Source: Lotus japonicus
Lineage: Eukaryota; Streptophyta; Magnoliopsida; Fabales; Fabaceae
Assembly: GCF_012489685.1 (NCBI RefSeq)
Contig: NC_080042.1
Span: 76,327,093-76,391,092 of the forward strand
DNA length: 64,000 nt
Direction: 5' to 3'
Shown here: positions 32,481-42,651 of the stretch, one piece after another
How positions within the stretch are numbered: position 1 is the stretch's first letter
How the letters are laid out: each line of letters opens with the position of its first letter
Translations under genes and position numbers: made by a program
The notes under the pieces: generated by a model
The model's input: only the letters and a program-made list of their open reading frames with translations
Databases searched by the model: none
Told to the model about the DNA's origin: nothing

Positions 32481-32965
32481 TGTAGGAATTACAAATTAAC
32501 TGGATCAATATTAGCAATTAGAACACCATAAAAATGAGGATAAATTGTGTACCTCTCTCTTGAAGATATTTCTTTTGATCTGCGGAAGCAAGATGCGACA
32601 GAACAAGATCTTCCACTTGATCTCTCGTCTCTTGCAAACTGACCCGTTCGATGGAGCACAAGCCGTTAAAGAACATCAGAGTCAAGTGGGGATCCTGCCC
32701 TCTATTAATAAAACATGGAAAACCTAATGTCCATCCATCATGAATATTAGGCCCATTGGGCCCTACACAAAAGCTTACGCACACTTGTCAATTGGGCTCA
32801 ACCCAATAAACTTATATCCACATGGCGATTCCCGAAATAACCCACAAGGATCACATTAACACATGGGCTCACAAGGACAAATATATCAGGTAACATTCAA
32901 CTCATTATAATCAAATACAAAACTCATCAATCAATATAAGCCCAAATTAGAATAAAATTCTAACA
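32481..32965 (-). repeat. 3' LTR of the LARD (485 bp)
   Basis: It differs from the other LTR by about four substitutions and carries 9 bp (around 32580-32590) that are missing there. Ends are TGTAGG...CTAACA on the plus strand. Confidence 0.92.
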
Positions 32966-33283
32966 TTCTCCCACTTGGGCGATATTGATTGAGTTCTATT
33001 TATTTTTCAAATTCATTTTAAAAAAAAACGACTCTTGAGTTGAACAACTGTGGCCACATAAACAACCTGATATAATCACCATAAAATACATGACCATCAC
33101 AGCCAACAAAATCATTAGCTAAGAGCCATAAGCAAAGATAAACTATTCCAAGTTTAGTTCACCTATAACTACATAACCAACAATCTCATTAACATGATCA
33201 TAACACAAGTGTGCAGTGTAGGTGCACAACATAGCATAGTATGTGATCATCATTTTCATGCTATCGTGTATAGATCCACATTG

Positions 33284-33665
33284 TGTCTTCCCAAGAAAAC
33301 ACAATCAATCTCGCCAAGAGATTACAAACAAGTTTCTCATGAAACTTCCATATAGAAAACCAACATCTTTCAAATGTAAGATCAAATGTTTTCCACCAAG
33401 AAAACATCAACATCTCCCCAAGGAGAAAATAAGCATGTTTCACATTTCTCATGAAACATCAACATCTCCCCCAAGGAGAATGTAAACATGTTTTATATTA
33501 AACATCGTTCCTTAAAAGGAACAAAACATCTTATGGTTAAAGGCCAATGTTTTCCCAAGAAAACATCACAATTTCCCCCAAGGAGACAATAAACATGTTT
33601 CTTAACGAAACATCATTCCTTAAAAGGAACAAATCATCTTTCAGTAAAAGATCAATGTTACAAGG
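33284..33665 (-). repeat. Array of about 13 short perfect stem-loops in the LARD interior
   Basis: Successive perfect or near-perfect hairpins of 5-8 bp occur back to back. Examples: AATCTC/GAGATT (33307-33323), AGTTTC/GAAACT (33331-33346), GTTTTC/GAAAAC (33388-33405), TCTCC/GGAGA (33413-33426 and 33465-33479), ATGTTT/AAACAT (33488-33505), GTTCCTT/AAGGAAC (33507-33522), ATGTTTTC/GAAAACAT (33547-33566), ATGTTTC/GAAACAT (33595-33613), ATCTTT/AAAGAT (33635-33651). Loops are often CCAA or TTAA. Confidence 0.85.
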
Positions 33666-34351
33666 AAAACATAGCCATCTCCAGATATTATAATCATACC
33701 AAGGTATTAACATTCTAACATCATAATTTTAACCTTATGCATATAACAACAAAATCATGATATCCATGAGAGTTACAATTACAGATAGATTTAAATCTCA
33801 ATTTCTACTCAAATCCCACTAACCCGTCATATCAAGAAATCATAAACTACATAGGTTTATATAAGTGATAAATTAACAATATAACAAATCTATCACACTT
33901 TCTTAAGAAGAGAGTGTTTTGCACATCTCTCACTCTGAAACCAAAACAATTGGCTTCTCTTTGTATTCATGTTGTCAAATTTCTTGCATGACATAAATAA
34001 AATACAAGAATGTGATCTAAAGACATTTGATTAGCCACAATCATATTCTCTATAAACTCCAAACATATGCCTGTACAACCTATTATGAGTAAAACGTATA
34101 AAGCATATTATAGCTCCCACTTTTCAAGCCAATTAACATTTTCTTACAAAGAAAAAAAAATCTACTCAAGTTTAAACTTAAGTATATTCTCATGGATAAA
34201 AGTTTATATCCATCATGGCAAAAGATCATCACTTTATAGGTATCTACCATTTTGAAGATTTATAATCCAACTTTAAAACATCTTATCAGGTCATTTATCA
34301 AGAAAGATTATGATATGAAATTGAGAGTAAACACACAATCAAACTGATCAA

Positions 34352-34480
34352 ATAAACAATATTTATCTAGTCAAAAAAATTTAAACTATATGAATATAAA
34401 CTCCTCTGTGGAGGAGCATATACCATATCCAACAGTTTCAGAAAATTTGACACCTGTAGGTGAAATTTTCACTGTTTCAG
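34352..34480. repeat. 129 bp direct repeat, copy 1, in the LARD
   Basis: Nearly identical to 34587-34715. Each copy holds the hairpins CTCCTC-TGTG-GAGGAG and CACCT-GT-AGGTG. Confidence 0.85.
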
Positions 34481-34586
34481 TAACAGGGATTCAATAAGTT
34501 TTAAACATAAGTTCTCATGTGCGTAGAATATCTACCACATACAACAGTTTCAGAAAATTCAACTCCTGTGGGTAGATAATTTTCAC

Positions 34587-34715
34587 ATAAACAATATTTA
34601 TTTAGTCAAAGAATTTTAAACTATATGAATATAAACTCCTCTGTGGAGGAGCATATACCATATCCAACAGTTTCAGAAAATTTGACACCTGTAGGTGAAA
34701 TTTTCACTGTCTCAG
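34587..34715. repeat. 129 bp direct repeat, copy 2, in the LARD
   Basis: Second copy, 106 bp after the first. It differs at a few positions near its start and end only. Confidence 0.85.
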
Positions 34716-36990
34716 AATCCCAAAATAAAATTTTATGTTACTCAAAACAACTCATGCAATAAACTTCTTGTGAGTAGCCTAATCCGCTATTTGATTCAAG
34801 CAACACAATCATATTCAAGTTAAAACGACAAGTACCTCCATTAACATCCAGAACTAGTCACTGTGGTGACAATCATTCATATCCATTAAAAGCACTTTAA
34901 AAAAAAAATCAAGGATGGAATTACAGTCCAAAAACAGTCATTCTCAACTTCATACATATTTTCCTTAAATCATGTTTCTCAAGAAACAAATAAGCAAACA
35001 TTCAGTTAATCTCTATTAACATCACACTCTAGTCATAAAACTCATAACAAAACATGCAACTATATACCATAAAATCTAAGACATGGTAAATATAGTAACA
35101 TCCAACTAAGTGGAATATGTAAAAGTTCACATTTTGTTGTATGTCAAAATAACACAATTTTATGACCATGTCACAATGCTCTCCCTCGACTGGAATACAG
35201 TCGCAAAAGTAAGCGGTATATTCTCTGTCTTTAAAACAAGTAATTATGCATCATCTTTATTTATATTCACATTATACATCAATAAATACATTACTTCATA
35301 TCATTTTTTCATGAAAAATAACTAGCTCATAACATGGTCGAATTAAACAATTTGATTCTCATATCCATTTAAATGATAACACCAGCATTATCAAGATATT
35401 TATATCTTCAAAACATCTCTATACACACGTCCCGTAGATTTTATTTATTTATTTTTAATTGAAAAGAACATACAAAGAGAAAAAATGATATAAACTTATA
35501 CATCATATTTATTGCATATGTAAGTTCAAGAAATTTTATAACATGTGACAATAGAAAACCTTTCACTTCAACAAGAAGTATTAACATGGCTCATTCAATT
35601 TTTATAAGATTTATCAGCACATTCAATTGATAATCAAAATTAAATAAGTCTCTGCAAAAACATCATGGATAAACATCTCACCCAATATAAATAAACAACC
35701 ATGTATAAATATGGTTCAACAACTATGAGAACAAGCTCAATTTCACTAATTGTCATGTCAATATCTAACAAGCTGATAATCAACTCAAAATCATCATTCC
35801 ACCTCTTATAATTATTTCTCGGTAATTACTCTATATAATTCACTGAATTATTCATGGAAAAAGTCACAGGAGTTGAAAATAAACATCAAAAAAAAAATTA
35901 TTAACATAAGCAAATTACGGGTAACAACAATTACCCAAATTCTATAGGATAACACATAATATAAACTCCCCTGTGGGCGGAGAATGTATTATACAAAATC
36001 AACAGTTACAAAAATTCTACACTTGTGAGTGAGAATTTTACTGTCATGCTCATCCACAAAATAACATGTCACCACAAATTAGTTATGTGTTAACTCTCTG
36101 TGAGTGAGGTAAAACACAATTTAACTCAAGTGACATCATATCCCAAACATATCAAAACAACAGCTAACCCCATTAATTTTGTAATTGACACACTGTGATG
36201 GGACATTTACTAGATTAGTGGAGCTCCAACTGGGATATATAATTGCTCTTTTTTTTTTTTCTTTCATTCAGCTCCAATTTTCCAAACACACGAACACGTA
36301 TAAACTATATATACTAATCCATATGAGAACACATCATGTTAGCATCATTTTTGGTTTCAATTAAGAGGAAAAGCAAATAATGTATGACACTAATGAAAGT
36401 GAGACAGGACAGGATACGTGACCTTATTCAATTAATATAATATAAATATATCTAAAAGATATACTTAAAGAACATGTGTATAACACTAGTTTCATAAGGA
36501 TCAAGATCATCACTAACAAAAAGTCACAGCCCCCAGATCATTCTACGTTTTTTTTTTGTTATTAAAAAAAAACTTTTGAAACCAATAAAAAAAAAGTGAT
36601 ATAGAACAAAATATAACAGCAGTAGTTTGAACTTTGAATAACACCAAAATCCAGTACTGTTTTGAAAAAACCCCTTTTCCTTCCTTTTGATAAAAATTAA
36701 TAAACTTGCAGTGTCTCAACAAACTCTCGTAGCCTTTCTTTTTTCCCTAAACTTTCAAAGAAAACACTGCCTCTGGATATTGAAATCATATATCAATCCA
36801 TTCTTCCATTCCAGATTGCAATTCTAGAGGCAACGACAAAACCATGATAGCAATTTGCAGCAATCAAATAAATATATACATAGAGACGGATTTAAAATTC
36901 ATGAATCCATATAAAGTATAAATACGCAAATTTTATCTCATTCAGAAATTTTCAAAATTAAAAGCTTTTAGGGTTCTAAACCTAATATAA

Positions 36991-37005
36991 CCCGCTCTGA
37001 TACCA
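36991..37005 (-). promoter_or_regulatory. Primer-binding site of the LARD
   Basis: The minus strand reads TGGTATCAGAGCGGG, complementary to the 3' end of plant initiator methionine tRNA, 2 bases inside the 5' LTR. Confidence 0.85.
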
Positions 37006-37007
37006 CA

Positions 37008-37483
37008 TGTAGGAATTACAAATTAACTGGATCAATATTAGCAATTAGAACACCATAAAAATGAGGATAAATTGTGTACCTCTCTCTTGAAGATATTTCT
37101 TTTGATCAAGATGCGACAGAATAAGATCTTCCACTTGATCTCTCGTCTCTTGCAAACTGACCCGTTCGATGGAGCACAAGCCGTTAAAGAACATCAGAGT
37201 CAAGTGGGGATCCTGCCCTCTATTAATAAAACATGGAAAACCTAATGTCCATCCATCATGGATATTAGGCCCATTGGACCCTACACAAAAGCTTACGCAC
37301 ACTTGTCAATTGGGCTCAACCCAATAAACTTATATCCACATGGCGATTCCCGAAATAACCCACAAGGATCACATTAACACATGGGCTCACAAAGACAAAT
37401 ATATCAGGTAACATTCAACTCATTATAATCAAATACAAAACTCATCAATCAATATAAGCCCAAATTAGAATAAAATTCTAACA
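37008..37483 (-). repeat. 5' LTR of the LARD (476 bp)
   Basis: Partner of 32481-32965. The 9 bp difference is an in-frame deletion within an open frame that both LTRs share. Confidence 0.92.
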
Positions 37484-37948
37484 CTAGGTCCAATTAATCT
37501 TTGAGAAGCCCAGAACCTAACCCTCTTAGGAATCAGTATTAATCTGAAGAATAGATTGACCAAAGAAAAAAGAAGAATAGAGTTTGACCATATTTTTTTT
37601 GAAGAATAGAGTTATATAGCACTTTATTACTTTTGAAAAAAAAAAACACTATTACTATAAATATTTGGCTGCACGGTTGTTGTTGGAAAACAATTCTCTG
37701 ATGTCATTGTCAAGGGTTCAAATAATTCTAGTACATGCATCATGACTCTTTGAGCTAATTATAAAGCATATGAATCAAATTAAAGGTAGATTCCAAGAAA
37801 GTGATAGAACGGGAAAACGTTGGTAATTCAAGTTCCAAACGTGGAATGACACCATAGAATTGAGAAGAGACAAAAGCATAAAGTGACATCTTGAATCAAC
37901 TACGAACTTGCTGGCCAAGTTAGCTTTAGCAACAAGAAACTTGATGTT

Positions 37949-37956
37949 TATATAAA
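37949..37956 (+). promoter_or_regulatory. TATA box of peptide gene 1
   Basis: TATATAAA lies 108 bp before the ATG at 38057. The block upstream (ACGAACTTGCTGGCCAAGTT) recurs before peptide gene 2. Confidence 0.6.
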
Positions 37957-38056
37957 GTCAAGTAAATGAGTTTCTATTTCATCAATTAGCAGAGTCATCT
38001 AAATTCAGTAAAGATTAAGCAGGAATTTTAAGTGAGTGCAAGTCACAAGAAGGGAA

Positions 38057-38236
38057 ATGGGTAATAAGGGAAACAAGAAAAGCTTGGTTTCATCCATATT
38101 AAGATATTTTAAGATGTTATTTTGTGGTGAAGATGTGAAGACAAGTACCAAAGCTGCTGCAGCTACTGGACCTGAGGCCTCCATGGTTGCAGCATCAAAG
38201 CATTTCTCTTCAGCCCACAAAGTGAAGTTCAATTAA
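38057..38236 (+). CDS. Small peptide gene 1 (59 residues), paralogue of 40203-40385
   Basis: The 59-residue product begins MGNKGNKK, has a hydrophobic segment (LVSSILRYFKMLF, about residues 10-22), an Ala-rich middle and a basic C-terminus, SKHFSSAHKVKFN. The start at 38057 is chosen over the in-frame ATG at 38036 because it aligns with the paralogue's MGLKDKK. The C-terminal 17 residues share 13 with the paralogue, and promoter sequence is shared too, which supports a real gene. I do not recognise the family; an N-terminal hydrophobic segment with a conserved basic tail could fit a secreted or membrane-associated signalling peptide, but that is inference. The LARD retrotransposon ends 460 bp upstream of its TATA box. 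Confidence 0.6.
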   Translation: MGNKGNKKSLVSSILRYFKMLFCGEDVKTSTKAAAATGPEASMVAASKHFSSAHKVKFN

Positions 38237-38475
38237 TTGAGTGTATCTTTCTGGGTTTAAGAGATAAAAATTGTTCACTTTTCTCTTTAGCTTAAAGAGA
38301 ATATATGTCTTAACTAGTACTCTTGATGCCTATAAAAAAAAACTAGTACTCTTGGAGCTAAGAAAGTTAGCGTGCTATTTTTTGACCATTAAATTAATAT
38401 GTCTCTTATTTAAATTGTAAATGTTTCACTTCCTTGTTGTACTCTCAAATTCATCATGAAACATTAGTGTTAATT

Positions 38476-38568
38476 GGGGTTGTCTAAATGTCCAGCTCAC
38501 TTATCTTTAATGTGATTGAACGATAGATCATTTGACCCAAATTTTCTCATTGGTCATTTAGACAACCC
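38476..38568. mobile_element. 93 bp MITE with 9 bp target duplication
   Basis: The inverted termini are GGGTTGTCTAAATG and its exact complement. The flanks are the perfect 9 bp repeat GTGTTAATT (38467-38475 and 38569-38577), as left by Mutator-type transposition. An extra G at the left end makes the exact left border uncertain by one base. Confidence 0.85.
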
Positions 38569-38577
38569 GTGTTAATT

Positions 38578-39975
38578 ATGTAAATTAAAATACGTGGAAT
38601 GAATTTAATTAGTTGCTAACACCATCCCATTGTCACTATTGTGTCTATCAGTATTGAGCTCTGTTCAATAGTACTCCTAAAAAAAAAAAACACTGTGATT
38701 GTCCACCACCGTCACCCCTTTCCCCTCTTGCTGGTGATGCAACACGGTCATCTCACTCACCCAGTCCTCAAAATGAAATTCCTTCATGTTTATTTCATAA
38801 GATTTTCAAATCTAAGTCACCTAACATTCAAAATTTGATCAAAATTATTTAATAGCCACCGGTATGAGAATTTCATGCCAGACATTTCAGATTTGGGCAA
38901 GGAGAACAAAACTGATCAAAATACAAAACAGGGTTCTCGCTGCAACAAGTCTGGCACCCGGAGCCTATGGAATCGCGATCTAGGCGGCGAGATGCGGGTT
39001 GAGAATGGACGAGAATAGTTATTGCAAGAGAAGAGGCCAAGGGCGTGAATGGTGGCGGCGGGGCTAAGGAACCGTGCCAGTAATCACGAGGACTCAGAGC
39101 TAAGCGAGGGTCTCCTTTCATGGACGGAGCTATAATGTATTAAGATCATTATATCATTTAAGTCAAAGTATCACCAATCTATTTTTAAAGAGGTTTATAT
39201 GTTTAAATGATTACTTAGTCTAACATGTTTAAATATATAGATAAGTAAGTATATATTTTTCAGATTTTATAATAAAAATTCAAAGTAAAATAATAAATTT
39301 AATTTATATTAGGCTTACAAGGCTTTTAAAGTTGTTTAAGCATCACATAGCATCACAATTTAAACTAATAGATTTTTAAAAATGCATTGGTGTCGTCTAT
39401 TTAGTAATTTCGTGTGACCTGCTTTGGACTTGATGTAGGTTAGGTCATAAGCCCCTGTCAGCAGTCTAACATACTTCCATTCCTATTTACCACTCCAAGA
39501 GTATTAAAAAACTTCTTGGGATAATTGCATTTATAAAAAAACATGTAATGAAGTTAACTAGCTAATGTATTAGTTTTAAAAATATTTACACAATTTTTTA
39601 GATTTATTTATGTATTAGAAAGAATTGAAAATACTTATTATTAGTGGTAGTCAATTTTTCAATAAATGCAAGGGGTGTATATGAAAAAAGATATAAATAT
39701 TTCTAAAATTTAGATATATATAGTGTTATATAAATAAAGGATACTAAATATGTAATTAAGTGACACTTGGACTCCCAAAATGAAGTACCCTTGCCAGATA
39801 TTCTGTTGTTCGTAGCTTCCTTGATCTTGCTTGTAAAAGTAAAGTAGAAAAATCCACGGACACCCTGTCATAGGAGTTGAAATGAGTCAAAGTCAAGGCA
39901 TATAATATTCAGATGGAATGGACGGACGAACTTGCTGGCTAAGTTTCATTTGCTTCATCAACAAGGAATCTGGAC
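38578..39975. other. Spacer between the two peptide genes
   Basis: Mostly AT-rich. A markedly GC-richer patch at about 38866-39125 contrasts with its surroundings; its open frame on the minus strand has no recognised domain. It may be a captured or decayed gene fragment. Confidence 0.5.
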
Positions 39976-39986
39976 CTATATATATA
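39976..39986 (+). promoter_or_regulatory. TATA box of peptide gene 2
   Basis: CTATATATATA lies about 220 bp before the ATG at 40203, preceded by GACGAACTTGCTGGCTAAGT, the counterpart of the block before gene 1. A W-box-like pair, GTCAAAGTCAAGG, lies near 39885. Confidence 0.55.
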
Positions 39987-40202
39987 GCGGAAATGAACTC
40001 AATAAATTCACAGACAACATTAATCAGCAGCAATTAGCATTTATAGCACATCCTATTCTTAATTACTCCAATCAACAAGAAGTTAGAGTGTTTTTCCCTG
40101 TTTGAACTTTGTACAACCACAACACTTTAACACCTCCATTCTATTTCTACTTGATCTTAGCTAGATTCTTAGGCCAGATTGTATTGCAGAAGCTTAAGCT
40201 AG

Positions 40203-40385
40203 ATGGGTCTTAAGGACAAGAAGAATAGCTCACTTTGGTCTGAACTTTTATCCTTATTAGCGGTGATCATTTTTAATGGAGAAGTGAAGACAAGTAAAGC
40301 TGCAGCACCACCTGGTGGGGCTGTGGTCAACATGGTTGCTGTGTCAAAGCATTTCTCTTCCCCTCACAAAGTGCAGTTTGGCTAG
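40203..40385 (+). CDS. Small peptide gene 2 (60 residues), paralogue of 38057-38236
   Basis: The product is MGLKDKKNSS, a hydrophobic segment (LWSELLSLLAVIIF, residues 11-24), then GEVKTSKAAA, a Gly/Pro stretch and the conserved tail SKHFSSPHKVQFG. The order of segments, the length and the C-terminus match gene 1. At the DNA level TCAAAGCATTTCTCTTC is identical in both. The two genes are 2.1 kb apart on the same strand, a tandem duplication with divergent middles. No signal-peptidase site or cysteine pattern of a known peptide-hormone family is evident. Function unknown. Confidence 0.62.
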   Translation: MGLKDKKNSSLWSELLSLLAVIIFNGEVKTSKAAAPPGGAVVNMVAVSKHFSSPHKVQFG

Positions 40386-40890
40386 TTTAGCTATCTTATT
40401 CTTCCTGCTACTCGATTATGTATTACAAGTGTATTTAATTAGGTGTGGAAAGTATTGAAGTACTCAAACAAATAATGATAATTTTGTATTTGTAATATGT
40501 GATTTAATTTGAGACAACTTTTTTCATAAACATTTAGCACGTTTTTATTCAAAATATACACTCAATGCCATGCCACCATCTCCATGTCCCTTTGTTTTCC
40601 AAAGAGTTCAGCTATTGAGTGTAGAGAATTTCAATCGGAAGGATCATGACATTTATTTTAAGAGCATGTTTGGAGGAGACTACCATCCATGAGTGGCTAG
40701 GGAAAGAAATGTGCATACTCTCTGTTAATCAGATCTTGGTATCCATCAATAATACAAAATCATGTTTTGAACCATGTTTTGTTTCGGCCAAGGATTAATA
40801 ACATTGTTTTTTAGTAGGCCTAAGGGCTAGGCCCAGATTGCAAGTTGTAGGAGGATATTAAATAATAGCCCAATGGACGTTGGTTCAGAC
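40386..40890. other. Spacer downstream of peptide gene 2
   Basis: Presumably includes the 3' UTR of peptide gene 2. No other feature seen. Confidence 0.5.
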
Positions 40891-40895
40891 ATTAT

Positions 40896-41040
40896 TGATA
40901 GAATAGGAAATATTCTTCCTGTAATTATGCCTAATTTCTTGTAATTGTATTTATTCCTAGGTTGACTTTACCTGTATATATACTCTTGCTATTGATCAAT
41001 GAAAGGCACCAAATTATTTCCATATTCTTCCATTCTTACA
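40896..41040 (+). repeat. 5' LTR of copia A
   Basis: 145 bp, TGATAGAATAGG...CATTCTTACA. No difference from the 3' LTR was seen. Confidence 0.95.
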
Positions 41041-41658
41041 TGGTATCACGAGTCTTTCTCTGATCCAAACCCTAGCCTCCTTGCGTTGACGGCCGTGCCA
41101 CCTTTCCCCTTTTGCACCGCCTCCGCACACAAGCTTCTGCGCCGCCGCTGCCACCGCCGCCGCCGCGCCATTTTTTTCTTGTACCTTGCTTCCGCCCAAC
41201 CTCCATTTTCTTTTCTTCCACTCAGCAGCCTTCTCCTTCCTTCCTTTCTAAAAAAAAAAACGTCGCCGCCCCTGCCGCGTGTATCTCAGTCACGCCCCTC
41301 CGCTGCCTCTGCAAGTTTCCAGCGTCGTCGTCCTCTTCGCGAGTTGTTCCTCTCTCACCAGATCCCAGTGCCGCCGCCTCCTACAGCCGCGCCGCCACTG
41401 CCCCTCGCACCGACGACCGCCAACCTTGCCCGCCGCCGCCGCCCCTGGCCGCTAGCCTCCCGCGCCGCCAGCACACGCCCAGATCTGCGCTCCACTTGCA
41501 AGCAGATCCGGGTACCAAACAACAAGCTCGACCCGACCCGGATCTGTTTCCAGCGAACTAGACCGCACCGGTTCGCTCAGCCCGGTTTGGCCAGACCGTC
41601 CGGTTAAACCACCAGCAGCCTTAAAAAAAAGAAAAAAAACATTTATCTTGCTAATTCC
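41041..41658 (+). other. Primer-binding site and GC-rich untranslated leader of copia A
   Basis: TGGTATCACGAG at 41041-41052 is followed by 600 bp of Pro/Arg-codon-like, CCGCCG-rich sequence without a recognisable protein, then the gag ATG. Confidence 0.7.
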
Positions 41659-42612
41659 ATGGCTGATTCCACTTCCACTCATACGGTGGTCCCTCCAGTG
41701 GCTCCTCTTGCCCCGCCGACCAAGCCTGATTTTCACCCGACGCTTGCTGTTTCAAATATTAAGAATAACATCCCTATTATGCTTGACATGGACACTGACC
41801 GCTATGGTACTTGGGCGGAGCTTTTTCGCATTCATGCCCGTTCCCATCGGGTTCTGCATCACATTGTCCCTGTTGCGGACAAGCCTCCTCCGCCAGTCAC
41901 TGACCCTACCTATGAGCAGTGGGCCACTTTGGATGCCACGGTCCTTCAGTGGATCTTTTCCACGATTTCTATTGATCTGATGACTACCATCATGGAGCCT
42001 GACTCCACTGCTCTCATTGCTTGGACGCGTTTGGCAGATCTATTTCATGATAATCAGAACGCCTGTGCTGTCACCCTGGAGCAGGAGTTTTCTACTGTTC
42101 GCATGGAGGCTTTTCCGACCATTGCCGCCTACTGTCAGCGTCTGAAGACGCTTTCTGACCAGCTCCGTGATGTCGGAGCTCATGTGAACAACCATCGTCT
42201 GGTATTTCAGCTCATCTCTGGCCTCACTGATGCTTACAAGGGTGTTGCCACTTTGATTCGCCAGAGCAATCCGCTCCCCTCGTTTCATCAGGCTCGCTCC
42301 ATGCTCACCTTGGAGGAAGCCGGTATGGCTAAGATGAAACCTGCTGAACCTCCTACTGCTTATGTTGCTACTCAGTCGCGACCTTCTGTTGCATCTTCAC
42401 AGAGCTCTGATCGTAGGTCCTCCAACCGTTCTCGATCCCACAACTCTAAGGGTCATGGTGGGAATCGTGGCAACGGTGGTGGATCACGCAGTGGCACCTC
42501 TCAAGGCTCCTCTCCTCCGATGCCACCTCAGCCGCAGTACTTCCCGTACCAGCATTGGGGATGGGCCCCTCCTCCTTGGGCCATGCCTCCGTGCCCATAT
42601 CCTACCTCTTAG
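41659..42612 (+). CDS. gag: Copia A gag
   Basis: 317 residues to an in-frame TAG at 42610-42612. The middle resembles the UBN2/copia gag fold (YGTWAELFRIHARSHRV, WIFSTISIDLMTTIM, RLADLFHDNQNACAVTLEQEF, RLKTLSDQLRDVGAHV). The C-terminus is Ser/Gly/Pro-rich, and no CCHC knuckle is visible, as in a subset of plant copia elements. After the TAG the same frame runs straight on into the protease, so the stop separates what should be one polyprotein. It could be a C-to-T change in a CAG codon or a leaky stop (TAG TGG); given the other lesions I favour mutation. Confidence 0.85.
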   Translation: MADSTSTHTVVPPVAPLAPPTKPDFHPTLAVSNIKNNIPIMLDMDTDRYGTWAELFRIHARSHRVLHHIVPVADKPPPPVTDPTYEQWATLDATVLQWIFSTISIDLMTTIMEPDSTALIAWTRLADLFHDNQNACAVTLEQEFSTVRMEAFPTIAAYCQRLKTLSDQLRDVGAHVNNHRLVFQLISGLTDAYKGVATLIRQSNPLPSFHQARSMLTLEEAGMAKMKPAEPPTAYVATQSRPSVASSQSSDRRSSNRSRSHNSKGHGGNRGNGGGSRSGTSQGSSPPMPPQPQYFPYQHWGWAPPPWAMPPCPYPTS

Positions 42613-42651
42613 TGGACTCGTCCGTCTGCTCCTCCTCGGAAACCCGGCATT

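Larger units (their letters stand above)
32481..37483 (-). mobile_element. Non-coding LTR retrotransposon (LARD), 5.0 kb
   Basis: LTRs at 32481-32965 and 37008-37483 are flanked by a perfect 5 bp duplication CTAGG (32476-32480 and 37484-37488). The primer-binding site TGGTATCAGAGCGGG (initiator-Met tRNA type) lies inside the right LTR on the minus strand, so the element is read right to left. A purine-rich AAGTGGGAGAA precedes the left LTR. The 4.0 kb interior has no gag or pol frame. It must be mobilised by another element's proteins. Confidence 0.93.

Noticed and set aside
38036..38056. Using the ATG at 38036 as start of peptide gene 1
   Set aside because: The paralogue begins at the position matching 38057, so the seven extra codons are probably leader.
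40999..41607. A 202-codon open frame running from the copia A LTR through the leader
   Set aside because: It is CCG-repeat driven, overlaps another long frame and has no domain. It is most likely the GC-rich untranslated leader.
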